A stretch of DNA of 64,000 nt from Thiorhodovibrio winogradskyi (GCF_036208045.1 NZ_CP121472.1:620001-684000), one strand, 5' to 3'. Positions 45,048 through 54,823 are shown, counted from the stretch's first letter. Program-made: numbers and translations. Notes: generated from the sequence alone by a model not told the origin.

Positions 45048-45559
45048 GCGGCCAGCCTCTCTGTTTGTTTTGTCATCAAAACGACGGAAGGCCCCTGACG
45101 GCGCGCATCCAGGGTCAGTTGAATCAGCCCTTCCCGCACCAGTCCATCGATGGCCGCGCGCAGGGTGCCAATGGTGAACCCGGTCATGTCTTCGAGTTGC
45201 TTCAAGGTCGTGTCCCCCTCAACGCCATCGATCAGCGCCAGCAACAACAGCTTCTCGCTCGGCGGGCGCCGGGACATCCACACCCACTGCCGCCAGCTGT
45301 CGTGGTTGAGCCCATCCAGGAGGGAACGCAGGCCCTGACTGCCCATGTCCAGGACCGCCGCCAGTTGTGCCAACACCGCCGGCTCCAGGACGGCATCGCC
45401 GTTCTCGATTCGCGAAATCCCCGATTGCGGCAAGCCGACCCGCTCGCCCAGCTCCCGTTGAGTCAGCCCCATGGCCAGGCGGGCACGACGAATCAACCGC
45501 GACGGCGCATCGGCTTGGACCACCGGCGTCGGGTTGTGACAAGGAACGACTCGCTTCAC
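45044..45559 (-). CDS. XRE-family transcriptional regulator
   Basis: A 171-aa protein with an N-terminal HTH_3 domain at residues about 20-80 (RLAMGLTQRELGERVGLPQS, GISRIENGDAVLEPAVLAQL) and a second DNA-binding-like winged helix in the C-terminal half (DTTLKQLEDMTGFTIGTLRA, AIDGLVREGLIQLTLD). It is divergent from the AcaB gene, and the AT-rich 230-bp interval between them (45560-45790) must hold both promoters; no confident boxes were assigned. It is translated together with the Crp-like gene. Confidence 0.85.
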   Translation of the reverse strand: MKRVVPCHNPTPVVQADAPSRLIRRARLAMGLTQRELGERVGLPQSGISRIENGDAVLEPAVLAQLAAVLDMGSQGLRSLLDGLNHDSWRQWVWMSRRPPSEKLLLLALIDGVEGDTTLKQLEDMTGFTIGTLRAAIDGLVREGLIQLTLDARRQGPSVVLMTKQTERLAA

Positions 45560-45790
45560 GGCTCTTCCCCCCCTTGTTGCGACATTACCCTAGTATTTTA
45601 GATGGAATTGACCCGTGGATAAATTACATCTTATTCATGTTGCGCCTTGGTCTTGAAAATCCGTTGACTCGCAGACCGTGAATCAAATGATGTGTACCGA
45701 ATCAGCCCGTAAAACGATGATCTTTCGGTGCTGCATCCAGCCGACATCCCGGCTAGCCTGAGCTTTTGGTACCAAAGCGGAGGTTACCCG

Positions 45791-46510
45791 ATGGCCCAGG
45801 TCTCACAGACGCACAAACACGCTTTTTCCAAGCCCGTTCTCGACCAAACCGTCACCATTCACAGTCAGAATGCTCAGTATGTCTTGCAACGCGGACGCTC
45901 TTTTGTTCTGGTGGTGCGGGCGCTTTATGGCATCTCGGTGGTGCTACGCATCATTGGCGATGACGCTGACATGGACCAGATCGAGGCGCTGGTCTCGGAG
46001 CGCATCGGGGCGGTGGCGCAGCGGCTAACCGAAGAGCAGGCCAGGCTGAAACAGCTCGCCGATGGCGAGGGCGGCGTGCCGGTGCCGCGCTACACCCATC
46101 CCCGCGAAGTCACTTTGCAGCTGTCCTCACCGGCGTTGGCGCAGTATCTGCGCTTGATCGTGCGTCTGGATCAGACGCTGATGCTGCTCGATGGGCTGTG
46201 GTTCGCGGGGCTGATCTCGAACAAGCAGCGCAAGGATGCGACCCATGATCTGCGTCGGCTGGTCTATGGGCTAGGGCGGGAGCTGATCGATCTGGAACGC
46301 CGGGCGCGGGACTCGGCGGTTCGGCGCGGGCAGGCGGACGCGCTTCAAGAAGCCGATGGCGACGCGATCGGCGCGACTTTGGTCTCGGGGTCTTTGGTGG
46401 ATGTTGACGACTCCACGAAGGCGGATGCAACTGACACCGACGTTGCCAGCGCTAACGATGCATCAGCGCCCGCCAGCGACGACACCAATCAAACTGCCAG
46501 CGACGACTGA
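45791..46510 (+). CDS. AcaB / DUF1845 family ICE regulator
   Basis: A 239-aa protein. ATG 45791 has GGAGG seven bases upstream; a longer frame from 45728 is not favoured. The family (DUF1845, TIGR03761) is found in integrative conjugative elements and includes AcaB, a ribbon-helix-helix-type activator in IncC plasmids. The central part TLQLSSPALAQYLRLIVRLD and DQTLMLLDGLWFAGLISNKQ is characteristic. The last 50 residues are an acidic Asp/Ala/Thr-rich tail, probably disordered. It is the only plus-strand gene within the conjugation region and converges on traN. Confidence 0.8.
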   Translation: MAQVSQTHKHAFSKPVLDQTVTIHSQNAQYVLQRGRSFVLVVRALYGISVVLRIIGDDADMDQIEALVSERIGAVAQRLTEEQARLKQLADGEGGVPVPRYTHPREVTLQLSSPALAQYLRLIVRLDQTLMLLDGLWFAGLISNKQRKDATHDLRRLVYGLGRELIDLERRARDSAVRRGQADALQEADGDAIGATLVSGSLVDVDDSTKADATDTDVASANDASAPASDDTNQTASDD

Positions 46511-46533
46511 CCCTCAAACCTGTACTACAGCAC

Positions 46534-49311
46534 TCAGGGCAGATCCGCCCGGATCTGCTCCCGCAGGGTTCCGGCGGCATCATGGACGATGTCACCGCCA
46601 TTGAGCCCCTCGGCGCGCAGGACACTGCGCTCGGCCGCGTCCGCCCGGGCGCCGGTGCTTAACTCAGAGCCGGTGCCCGTCAGCGTTTCAATATCCAGAT
46701 CGGCCGCTATCGGATACTGCCCAGACTCAGCCAGGATGGCCAGCCACTCGGACAGATCAATCCGCTCCCAATCCAGGCGTTCCATCTCCTGCAAGCTCAA
46801 TCTGGAGCAATCCGGGTTTTTGGCACTGCCCCAGCCATGGCCGCTCTGTGCCCGCGCCTGTTCGTTGATGATCCGCGCAAGCGGGCTGTTGAAGCAGCAG
46901 TAGCTTTTGCGCTTTTCGATGCACAAGCCCAGGATGTCGCTCTTGCAGTAGCTGCCGACGTAATGGCAGGAGCGCAATTGACGTTTGGCGCCCAGCTCGA
47001 ACTCATGCTGCTCGCATTTCCAGATAATGCGGATCAGGATCATGACCAGGGTATAGATCATGCAAGCGGTCATGATCCAACTGAGCGTCGTGCCGAGCAG
47101 TCCTCCGAGCTGCAACTGTCCCGCTTGCACCGTGCCGCCGACCACTGCCGGCCCACCACCCGAGGTAACAAAAAGCGCATTGGCGGCGGCATCGCCGAAG
47201 ATGTTTGCCACCCACTGCGCAGTCTGGCGCATGACGGCCTGCTTGGCGGCATCCAGAGACAAGCGAGCCGCGCCCTCGCTGGCCGAGGCAGCGGTCTTGC
47301 CCATCAGGTTGTTGGCGGCAGTCGTGAAGGCATCGGTGACCGCATCCCAGCTATTCACCAACGGATCACGCAGTACCTCCCAGCTGCCGCGCAGGGCATA
47401 GCCGGATTCGGAGGCCATGATGGCGGCATCGACCTTGGTCACCATAAACATCAGCTGGATGTAGTCGACCAGGAAAATGCCCTGCGGGGTCTCGCAGCAA
47501 TCCACGACGCCGCCGACGGCTTGCTTGCACTGGGCGGCAATGCCTGAGAAGACCTCGCAGTGACCCGGCGCGGTGCAGTTAGAATCGAGTAGCACGAACT
47601 CGGCGGCTTGCAGCGCGGCGGCGGCCTCGGCAAAGTCATCGGACTGCTCGTAGGTCAGATCCAGGCAGTCATCGCCCAGACAGCGTACCGGGCCGGCGCA
47701 GGTGACATCGGTCTCGCGGGTTAGGGTGGGGATGTCTGACGTGCTTCCGCAATCGAAACGCGATTCGGTGACATAGCACAGGCCATGGGGATCGCGGGCT
47801 CCTTCGACGCAGGCGGATTCGACAAACTGGCACGCCGGGTCATCGACCAGCGGGCCGCAGTCATCGGCGATGTCGCCTGGGTTGAAAGGACAGTGCCGCT
47901 CGCCCTGGGGGTCAGTCCAACAGTCCATTTCTCCCGCATTGAACCCGGCGCAATCGGCCTCGATGGCGATCTCGCGGCAGAAGGGACTGAGCCAGGGGAC
48001 GGGCGAGGGGCCAAAATCTGCAGCACAGATGCGCACGCCAAGCGCGCTGTAACAGCCGTCCGCATCGAGCGCTGGCGCGCCAATACAGTCCGCGCTGCCG
48101 GAACAGAACGCACCAGGACGCATGGTTTCGGCCAGGTGAATACAGGCGCGTGTCGCGTCCCAAACTTGCTCGGTAAGTGGGCGAGGGGTTAATGCAATGC
48201 GCAGGCGGATTCGCACCGCGCCGTCGGCTTGGTGCCACTGCCCGGCCTCGGTTGCGAAACGCGCGACATTGCGCAACTGGAATGACCCGCCACGGCGCAA
48301 GGATACGGTGTGGTCCTGATCAACCAGGGGGCGGCGGCGGATTGGCGTGCCCGAATCCAGGCTGGTGTCGGCATCCAGGTACCCTGGAAAGCGCAGTTCC
48401 CAGACCTGTTCCATGGCGCTGAGGCGGCAATCGGCATCGCAAACGGCGCTGGGATCCGCGTCCCGCGCGGTCAGGGAGACACCGATGCGCTCGACCCGGG
48501 TCGGTTCGCTGATCGCGATACTGAAGGTGTGTGGTGATGGGAACCCGCAGGTGTCGCAGGACGGCAGCGGATCAGAGCCCGGAATATCAAACACCACCTC
48601 GACACAGCCATGGCCACAGGTGATCAGCTCCGCACCACCTGTAACAGAGACACTGGTCTCCGCCGGTGGCAGTGTGTAGGTGTGGCCAATGCGGCAGGAG
48701 CCACCCTGTTGGACCTGCTGACAAGTCTCGATCTCGGGGAGATGGGCCTGGCGCGTGCCGCCGGTGAACGCCGTCTGCACCGAGCAGTCGGTGAAGGTCG
48801 CGGTCATCCCGGCCATGTCCGCCATCAGCGGGTCGGTCTGGGACCAGAGGGGATCACCGCGCAGGTCGATGTCCGAGACGCCGAAACCGCCATGCAGGCT
48901 GTCAAAGGCCGATCCGTGGGCGGAATCGGTCTGCAGCAGATCGGCCTGGACCGCCTGGCCTTGCGCGCCAAGACCCGCCGCGTTGCCATAACAAGCGCTG
49001 AAGTCCGCCGCTGAAGCTGCGGAGGCCCCCGGGAACAGCCCTTCGATGGCGAGCGCATCCGTGCCGCCATGACCCGGAAAGACCAGGGTTCCCCCGTCGA
49101 TCTGGGGTAGCACGAAGACGCCGATTTCAGAGGCCCCGAACGCCTGTCCCTCTCGCCCCAGATCGGCCAGTTCATCGCCCCACACCAATGCCCAGGGTGT
49201 CCAGGCCACGGCCAGACTGACAAGGGATGCCAACAGGCGGTAGGCCGGCGAGCGCGGGTGGGCTGCGTGAGATCGTTTAGCGTTCAACAGATCAGACTCA
49301 GAAGGTCGCAC
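46534..49311 (-). CDS. traN: TraN, mating-pair stabilisation outer-membrane protein
   Basis: A Cys-rich protein of about 925 aa that contacts the recipient surface and stabilises mating pairs. The start is uncertain: GTG 49311 has AGGA five bases upstream and is preferred, GTG 49353 overlaps traU by 56 bases, and TTG 49287 lies after it. A signal peptide is present (LLASLVSLAVAWTPWALVWG). Many Cys pairs lie throughout, and the C-terminal LARIINEQARAQSGHGWGSA with NPDCSRLSL is the TraN signature. Two hydrophobic stretches near residues 730-800 are unusual for an outer-membrane protein and may be amphipathic. Last gene of the conjugation operon. Confidence 0.9.
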   Translation of the reverse strand: MRPSESDLLNAKRSHAAHPRSPAYRLLASLVSLAVAWTPWALVWGDELADLGREGQAFGASEIGVFVLPQIDGGTLVFPGHGGTDALAIEGLFPGASAASAADFSACYGNAAGLGAQGQAVQADLLQTDSAHGSAFDSLHGGFGVSDIDLRGDPLWSQTDPLMADMAGMTATFTDCSVQTAFTGGTRQAHLPEIETCQQVQQGGSCRIGHTYTLPPAETSVSVTGGAELITCGHGCVEVVFDIPGSDPLPSCDTCGFPSPHTFSIAISEPTRVERIGVSLTARDADPSAVCDADCRLSAMEQVWELRFPGYLDADTSLDSGTPIRRRPLVDQDHTVSLRRGGSFQLRNVARFATEAGQWHQADGAVRIRLRIALTPRPLTEQVWDATRACIHLAETMRPGAFCSGSADCIGAPALDADGCYSALGVRICAADFGPSPVPWLSPFCREIAIEADCAGFNAGEMDCWTDPQGERHCPFNPGDIADDCGPLVDDPACQFVESACVEGARDPHGLCYVTESRFDCGSTSDIPTLTRETDVTCAGPVRCLGDDCLDLTYEQSDDFAEAAAALQAAEFVLLDSNCTAPGHCEVFSGIAAQCKQAVGGVVDCCETPQGIFLVDYIQLMFMVTKVDAAIMASESGYALRGSWEVLRDPLVNSWDAVTDAFTTAANNLMGKTAASASEGAARLSLDAAKQAVMRQTAQWVANIFGDAAANALFVTSGGGPAVVGGTVQAGQLQLGGLLGTTLSWIMTACMIYTLVMILIRIIWKCEQHEFELGAKRQLRSCHYVGSYCKSDILGLCIEKRKSYCCFNSPLARIINEQARAQSGHGWGSAKNPDCSRLSLQEMERLDWERIDLSEWLAILAESGQYPIAADLDIETLTGTGSELSTGARADAAERSVLRAEGLNGGDIVHDAAGTLREQIRADLP

Positions 49312-50314
49312 AGCAGTCCTGCCATCGCCAGAGAATGTAGAGGTGGTCCTCACCCGGTCCCGGATAGGTGCGATGGATGCCCCAGCGGAAGGGACTCTCG
49401 CCGATCACATGGCTGCTGTTGGCCTCCGGCAGCGGGTAGAACATGGAGAACTTGTATTGGCTCTTGGGCATGAAGGGCGCGATGGGCGCCTTGCATAGTG
49501 CCCCGTCGCCCATGGTGCGCCGCGCGAATCCGCGACGATGCAGCGCCGCCATGGTGCGGGTGGCCGAGAGCGAGGTGGCTCTGGGTCGGGAGCCCAAGGT
49601 TGGCTGCGCGCCGGCGAAGGGATAGAGCAAGCCCCAGGTGCCGGCGCACCAGAACAGCTCATCGAGCGGGATGCCAGCGGTGGCCGAGACGCCGTCAGCC
49701 AGGCAGGCCGCGAGCGCCGGCGGCGAGGACAGCCAGGCCACCTCGGGGTGGGTGAAGAAGGCCAGCTCGGAGTGGTTCCAGGTCGGATCGAGCTCGGAGA
49801 AATGCAGGATATCCAGCTCGCTGAAGCCGTCCGGATTGCAGCGGTCGTCATAGAGCAGATCGAGCATCACCAGCAACGGGAAGGCATAGACATGGACGTT
49901 GTAGAAAGCCGCGTCGCTGCTGTCCTCTTCGCTCTGCCCGCCGCTGCCGAGCAGGCGCACATCGCCGAACGGCAGCCGAATGCCACCCAGGGCCGGCGCG
50001 CAGGTGGGATTGCGCACCATCTCGATGATGCGCGCGGGTTCCCACATCCCGATGGTGAAACCGGGCTTGGGGATACCGAGCGGATCGGGACAGACGCAGA
50101 CCACTTGGTTGGTCGCGCCAGCGGGAATGTGGCCCCCGCCAATGGGCACCCCGGCGATGCGCACCGGGAACAGACAGGACCAGCAGACATCGGTGATGAG
50201 CTTCTCGCTCAGCAGTTCGGCGTCCGGGCAGGTGGCGTCGTCGGCCTGGGCTGGAACCGTGACGCTGGTGAGCAGCGCCATTCCAGCCAGGCATTGAAGA
50301 ACGGAGCAGTTCAT
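49298..50314 (-). CDS. traU: TraU, conjugative pilus assembly / DNA transfer protein
   Basis: A 338-aa periplasmic protein of F-type systems that takes part in mating-pair formation. A signal peptide ends at AQA-DDAT. The family motifs LITDVCWSCLFPVRIAGVPI and GGHIPAGATNQVVCVCPDPL are clear, and many conserved Cys suggest disulfides made by the DsbC-like protein of the operon. The start overlaps the TrbC-TraW stop by 4 bases. Length is normal for TraU. Confidence 0.93.
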   Translation of the reverse strand: MNCSVLQCLAGMALLTSVTVPAQADDATCPDAELLSEKLITDVCWSCLFPVRIAGVPIGGGHIPAGATNQVVCVCPDPLGIPKPGFTIGMWEPARIIEMVRNPTCAPALGGIRLPFGDVRLLGSGGQSEEDSSDAAFYNVHVYAFPLLVMLDLLYDDRCNPDGFSELDILHFSELDPTWNHSELAFFTHPEVAWLSSPPALAACLADGVSATAGIPLDELFWCAGTWGLLYPFAGAQPTLGSRPRATSLSATRTMAALHRRGFARRTMGDGALCKAPIAPFMPKSQYKFSMFYPLPEANSSHVIGESPFRWGIHRTYPGPGEDHLYILWRWQDCCATF

Positions 50315-51588
50315 GGGGTCTCGCTCCTTGCCATAGCCGGCTTGACTTGACCCATCATCGCCACTTCCCGCACCCGGAACTGCCGTCCCACCGCCTCGAC
50401 GATGGCGGGAACCCTGTCCAGGGAGAAGCGTTCACGGATCTCCGGGGTGAGCAGATAAACCCGACGGTCAAGTTGCTCCATCACCTGCGTCAGTTCGTTC
50501 CAACCGCCTTCGCGGTGGAGGCCGGTCAGCAGGAAAGTCGTTGGCTTGTCTGACGGTTCATTCGCGAGCGATTGCGCGAAGGCCAGCTGGCGACTGTCCG
50601 ATGCATCGAAGATCACCAGGCGCTGGGTGAAGGGAAGCTTGTCCAGCGGATTGACTGAATCCCCCGCTCGGACCAGCAGCGTGCCATCGGGTAGATGCAC
50701 ATCCGCCCCCGCCGTGATGGTCGGATCGATCCAGCGTTCGCGTTCTTCACCTGCTGCGGGGAGGGTCTCGAAGGCCAGCCGGTCGAAGGCACGCTGGACC
50801 GCCCGTTCGCCCAAGGTCTTGAAGTCCAAAAGCGCCAGTCGTTGATGGATTAGCTCCAGAATGTCCTGCTCGGCGATCGCGCGGATGGGGCCGCGCACCC
50901 CAAGGTCGCCGGTCTTGCCCTCGTCCAGGGCGGAACGCAGCCAATGAATGCTGGCCAAGCCAGAGACGCGCGCGAGTTCTGTTCCGTCGGGTCCAGTCGC
51001 GACCAGGGTCGGGACGGATTCGATGCCATGCTCCCGAAAGGGCGTCGGATCGAGCAGGACGGTCGGCTGCGGGTCGATGTCCTCCAGCAGCGGGGTCAGG
51101 CTCGCCATGAAATCCAGCAGCGACTCGTCCTCGCCAATCCCGCGAAACAGGATTCTGGTCTCCGGCTGACCGGCGGCGAACAGGAACAGGTCGCGCAACT
51201 GAGACTCGCCGAGGGCGCGGGAGGCGAACAGGGTGAAGGTGATGGCCGGAGGATGATTGGCGTCGGCAACCGAATCGGCGGCGCAGGATTCGGTTTCCTC
51301 CTTGATGATTGTCCTCGCCCGCTCGGCAATGGCTTCGGCGTCCGCAGCAAACCCGCGCGACTGCGCATTGGCTTGCTGAAGCCAAGCCGGCAGCGGCTGG
51401 CCGTCGATGTCCGACAGAATCCCATTGGCGCGGGCCAGAATTTCTTGGAGCTCGGCGTCGATGTCGGCTGACGGCGACTCTTGATCGGTAGCCCATACCG
51501 CGCTGACCACAGCCAGCCCCCCGGCCAGAAATCCCAGCGCCGCAACGCGGCTATTCAGGACCAGGCGCATCCACTCAGAACAGCGCAT
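50311..51588 (-). CDS. TrbC-TraW fusion protein
   Basis: A 425-aa secreted protein. After a signal peptide (VAALGFLAGGLAVVSAVWA) and a helical linker comes a TrbC-type domain (ITFTLFASRALGESQLRDLF, GIESVPTLVA, residues about 110-240) with a thioredoxin-like look. A TraW domain follows: DIHLPDG-like VHLPDGTLLVRAGDSVNPLD, TQRLVIFDAS, LLTGLHREGGW and RFSLDRVPAIVEAVGRQFRV. In F these are separate genes; fused forms are known from R27/SXT-like systems. Both parts act in pilus assembly in the periplasm. The start overlaps the peptidase gene by 14 bases. Confidence 0.88.
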   Translation of the reverse strand: MRCSEWMRLVLNSRVAALGFLAGGLAVVSAVWATDQESPSADIDAELQEILARANGILSDIDGQPLPAWLQQANAQSRGFAADAEAIAERARTIIKEETESCAADSVADANHPPAITFTLFASRALGESQLRDLFLFAAGQPETRILFRGIGEDESLLDFMASLTPLLEDIDPQPTVLLDPTPFREHGIESVPTLVATGPDGTELARVSGLASIHWLRSALDEGKTGDLGVRGPIRAIAEQDILELIHQRLALLDFKTLGERAVQRAFDRLAFETLPAAGEERERWIDPTITAGADVHLPDGTLLVRAGDSVNPLDKLPFTQRLVIFDASDSRQLAFAQSLANEPSDKPTTFLLTGLHREGGWNELTQVMEQLDRRVYLLTPEIRERFSLDRVPAIVEAVGRQFRVREVAMMGQVKPAMARSETP

Positions 51589-52123
51589 ACGCCCTCCCGA
51601 TCACCTGGCTGTTCGGGAGCACGCCCCAGTAGCGCGAATCGAAACTGTCGCGTGTGGCCCCCATGACCCACAGAAAGCCATCGTGGATGGTCAGTGACCC
51701 AACCAGGAAATCCGCGACGGACAATCCCAGCGCCTTGGCCAGCGCTGGGTCGCTTTGCGGCTGCATGATGCCATTGATCAACGTCCCGTCCGCCGTGACC
51801 GCTACCTGGTCACCCGGCATACCGGCCACGCGCTTGATGATGGTCTGCTCGCGACGGAAGTACGGCGCCATCGCGTCGGTCGCCCTGAAGGCGATGAGCT
51901 GATCGCGCTGGATGTCCCGGTCAAAGGTATCGATTAGGTACCAGCGATACGGCGGCAGGCATTGACTGATCTGGTCATCAATGCCGATGCGGTAGCGCGC
52001 GCAGCCATAGCCAATCAGAATCAAAATCGCCGTCAGCACCAGCAGGGCTTTCAGCGCAAACCGATCCCAGGTTTCGAGGCTGGGTTTGGGCTGGGATTTG
52101 GATATGAGCACCGACCCGATCAT
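51575..52123 (-). CDS. traF: S26-family signal peptidase, TraF type
   Basis: A 182-aa inner-membrane protease probably needed to process conjugation proteins such as the pilin. One N-terminal membrane helix (ALLVLTAILILIGYGCA) is followed by a periplasmic domain. The general-base Lys is in TIIKRVAGMPGDQV, which is strongly conserved. At the nucleophile position, SQCLPPYRWYLID, the residue before LP is Cys, with a Ser two residues earlier, rather than the common S-x-P. The C-terminal WVMGATRDSFDSRYWG is the third S26 box. Overlaps trbI by 4 bases. Confidence 0.88.
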   Translation of the reverse strand: MIGSVLISKSQPKPSLETWDRFALKALLVLTAILILIGYGCARYRIGIDDQISQCLPPYRWYLIDTFDRDIQRDQLIAFRATDAMAPYFRREQTIIKRVAGMPGDQVAVTADGTLINGIMQPQSDPALAKALGLSVADFLVGSLTIHDGFLWVMGATRDSFDSRYWGVLPNSQVIGRAYALF

Positions 52124-52428
52124 GGCTTGACCTCCGTCGGCTGGAGGAAAAGCGCTTCTGGCGCGGCCAGAACGGCCTGATCGTCCAGCACCAGAAAGCC
52201 ATGCTCTGCTAGCCGCTCAGCTAGCGTCCGAATCGCCGCTCCGTCCTGTCCGCCGCGCAGCCAGTCGGCGACCGACAGCACCAGGATCGAGTTTGCTGGA
52301 TGGTCTTGATTTACCGCCATGCGGTCAGCAACCAAGCCCCCAATCAGCCCACCAAGAACAGCCGTTAGAACAGGAACAGTCAGCCGGGGATTGATCCACT
52401 CCGAGCGATCTTGCTTGCCCTCAGCCAT
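52120..52428 (-). CDS. trbI: TrbI, F-type conjugation protein
   Basis: A 102-aa inner-membrane protein. ATG 52428 lies inside the end of traC (8-base overlap); longer frames run through traC. One membrane segment (VPVLTAVLGGLIGGLVA) and a periplasmic part with SILVLSVADWLRGGQ and HGFLVLDDQAVLAAPE match TrbI of F, which influences pilus retraction or length. Position between traC and the peptidase gene is the usual one. Confidence 0.82.
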   Translation of the reverse strand: MAEGKQDRSEWINPRLTVPVLTAVLGGLIGGLVADRMAVNQDHPANSILVLSVADWLRGGQDGAAIRTLAERLAEHGFLVLDDQAVLAAPEALFLQPTEVKP

Positions 52429-54823
52429 GCCCACGCTCCCACAGCAGCCGCCGGATCGCGCCGACCACATCCAGTCCCTGTTGTCGCAAGCTCTCCAAGG
52501 CCGCCACATCCTGCGGCGAGGTGCTGTAAAGCAGCCGTCGGAACGGATCGACCACCAGCCGGCCGATGCCGCCACCCAGGGTCGTCAGGCAGAAGATTTC
52601 CGAGTAGGCGCCGGGGACGGTGTGGACCGTCTTGAGCAACTCGGCCGCTTCGATGGGAATCGGCAGGCGTTTTTCCTGCGCCAGTTGATCGATGCTCTGG
52701 GAGGGCTGGGCCAGCAGGAAGGTATTGGCGCTGTTCTCGGCAATCGCCCGTCCGACAGGGTTGGCATAGAGGTCCGCCAGCGACTGGGTGACCGTCACCG
52801 CCGCACCGCCGTATTTGCGGAACCGCCGGTAGCCCGATTCGATGAAGCGCCCGACATCGCCCTGGGTCAGCAGATCCCAGGCCTCGTCGATCACCACCAA
52901 CTTCTGCTGGCCGCGCTCGCCGAGATACATGGCCTGCTGGATCTGGTAGATCAGCTGGAGCAGAACCACTTGCTGCAAGTGTCGGCGGCTTTTCAGCTCC
53001 TCCAGCTCCAGCACCACCAGCGGCGCGGTGAAGCGAATGCTGTTCGCGCCATTGAAGAAGCGCCCATACTCGCCCTGACTGGTGAAGGCATAGAGCTGGC
53101 GGCCGACATCCTGCAACCGGGGGTCGTCTTCCCGGAGCAAGGCCTCGGCAATGGCATCCACCGTCATCTTCGGACCCAGGGCATCCCAGACCTGCTTGAG
53201 CACCCGCTTCAGTCCTGCCGTGCGATAGTCCCCCAGCGGCTCGGTCGGCGCCGCCATGGCGGTGATGATCGCCAGCACCACATCGGCTTCCTCCTCCCAG
53301 CGCTGGACCAGCTCGAAGGGATTGATGCAGAGATCAGAATCCGCCTGGAAGGCGATGAACTGCCCGCCCAGCGCCTCGCAGACTTTCTGATAACTGCGCC
53401 CGACATCGACAATCCAGCAGCGCGCGCCGGCGCTGAGCGAAGAGGCAATCAATTCATTGGTGAAGAAGCTCTTGCCCGCGCCGGAACTGGCCGCCACCAC
53501 CGCGTTGTAATTGCTGGTGGAGTCAAACAGCGACAGGTTCATCAGCTGTCCGCTGCGCGAGAGCAGGTTGACCACAGGCGTGGGCGTGCCTTTCCAGTCA
53601 CCGAAGACCGGCAACAGGGCCACCGCATGCCGTGCGGCCAGCGTGCGGTAGCGCATCATGTCGCGAATCGCCCGGCAGTCCATGCCGAAGGGCAAGGCCT
53701 GAAGGAACAAGGGCAGCACGAAGTAGCGATCACGCATCAGCTGAAAGCCGAGCTCGCGCCAGTAGGTGATGGCGTTGGAGGCCACGGCGGATGCCTCGGC
53801 GGGACTGGAGAACAGCACCAGGCTCAGGTAGCACTGCACCGGGCGGTCACCCTGGTCCAGGGCCGCAAACAAGGCATCGAATCCGAGCTTGCGCGAGACC
53901 AGTTCCGGCATGAACTTCGCCAACGGCCCATAGGCGGTGTTGGTCGCCCACTGGCGCTGACCTTTCATGCGCGCGCGCAGGCGTTCCTGGTCAGGGAAAT
54001 ACAGATTCAGCGTGACCAAAGCGTTGTGGCGAATGCCGCGCGTACCGGAGAGGGGATCGCCCAGATAGCGCGCCGCCAGGCCAAAGTGGACCTGGTCCGG
54101 ATAGCGCTTGCAGGAGAGAACCTGCACGCGGGTCTCCCCGAGGGTCAGCCCATCGGCATCGACCTCCAGGGCATGGTCATAATCGAGCAGCTGTTCGCGC
54201 AGAATCCGGGTCGGGTCGCATTCCGGGGCAATGCGATGGCACCAGGAGGCGTCCTCGCCCCAGTTGAGCAGTGTTCCCATCAGCCGGACATAGTTCTCGG
54301 CAGTGAGTGCCTGCGGACGCAGCCCGGCGGTGCTCAGCATCTGCTCGGTCTCGGCGCGATGCTCGATGGCCTGGGAAATTTCGGCCGCGTTCGGCAGCTG
54401 GGCGCTAATCGGCACTTTCACCCCGACGAAGACGCGCAGATCGCGCACTCGCACTTCGGTGCCAGGAATAATGGGTTCGCTCACGCCGGTGCGCAGAAAC
54501 TGCGCGCGCTCCTGGGTCGCTTCACGCAGGACGCCAGGGTCCAGATCCAGGCGCAGTCCGAGCATGACGGCCAGGGATTGGTCGATATCCGGGGTGGACC
54601 AGAGGGCGACCTGCATTTGGGTGCCGGCGGGCCAGTCCTGATTGAGCAGGACCGAGAGCCGCTCGGCATAGGATGAATCAGCACCGGCCAGCGGGGTACA
54701 GAGAAATCCGTACCCCAGGGTCTGGTCGTCGTGTTGGAACAAAAAACAATCGGGGGCGAAGGCGAGCGGGCTGAACAGGTTCGCCGCGCGCTCGCCCTGA
54801 AATTGACGGGCGGGATGGGTCAT
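52421..54823 (-). CDS. traC: TraC, type IV secretion ATPase (VirB4 family)
   Basis: An 800-aa cytoplasmic ATPase that drives pilus assembly. Walker A is ASSGAGKSFFTNEL near residue 446 and Walker B KLVVIDEAWDLLT near 643. The N-terminal TraC-F domain has the expected FLFQHDDQTLGYGFLCTPL and the C-terminus the RLVVDPFRRLLYST motif. Length is the usual one for the family. ATG overlaps the stop of the RRXRR gene by 4 bases, so the two are translationally coupled. The frame is intact, unlike dsbC upstream. Confidence 0.95.
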   Translation of the reverse strand: MTHPARQFQGERAANLFSPLAFAPDCFLFQHDDQTLGYGFLCTPLAGADSSYAERLSVLLNQDWPAGTQMQVALWSTPDIDQSLAVMLGLRLDLDPGVLREATQERAQFLRTGVSEPIIPGTEVRVRDLRVFVGVKVPISAQLPNAAEISQAIEHRAETEQMLSTAGLRPQALTAENYVRLMGTLLNWGEDASWCHRIAPECDPTRILREQLLDYDHALEVDADGLTLGETRVQVLSCKRYPDQVHFGLAARYLGDPLSGTRGIRHNALVTLNLYFPDQERLRARMKGQRQWATNTAYGPLAKFMPELVSRKLGFDALFAALDQGDRPVQCYLSLVLFSSPAEASAVASNAITYWRELGFQLMRDRYFVLPLFLQALPFGMDCRAIRDMMRYRTLAARHAVALLPVFGDWKGTPTPVVNLLSRSGQLMNLSLFDSTSNYNAVVAASSGAGKSFFTNELIASSLSAGARCWIVDVGRSYQKVCEALGGQFIAFQADSDLCINPFELVQRWEEEADVVLAIITAMAAPTEPLGDYRTAGLKRVLKQVWDALGPKMTVDAIAEALLREDDPRLQDVGRQLYAFTSQGEYGRFFNGANSIRFTAPLVVLELEELKSRRHLQQVVLLQLIYQIQQAMYLGERGQQKLVVIDEAWDLLTQGDVGRFIESGYRRFRKYGGAAVTVTQSLADLYANPVGRAIAENSANTFLLAQPSQSIDQLAQEKRLPIPIEAAELLKTVHTVPGAYSEIFCLTTLGGGIGRLVVDPFRRLLYSTSPQDVAALESLRQQGLDVVGAIRRLLWERGHG

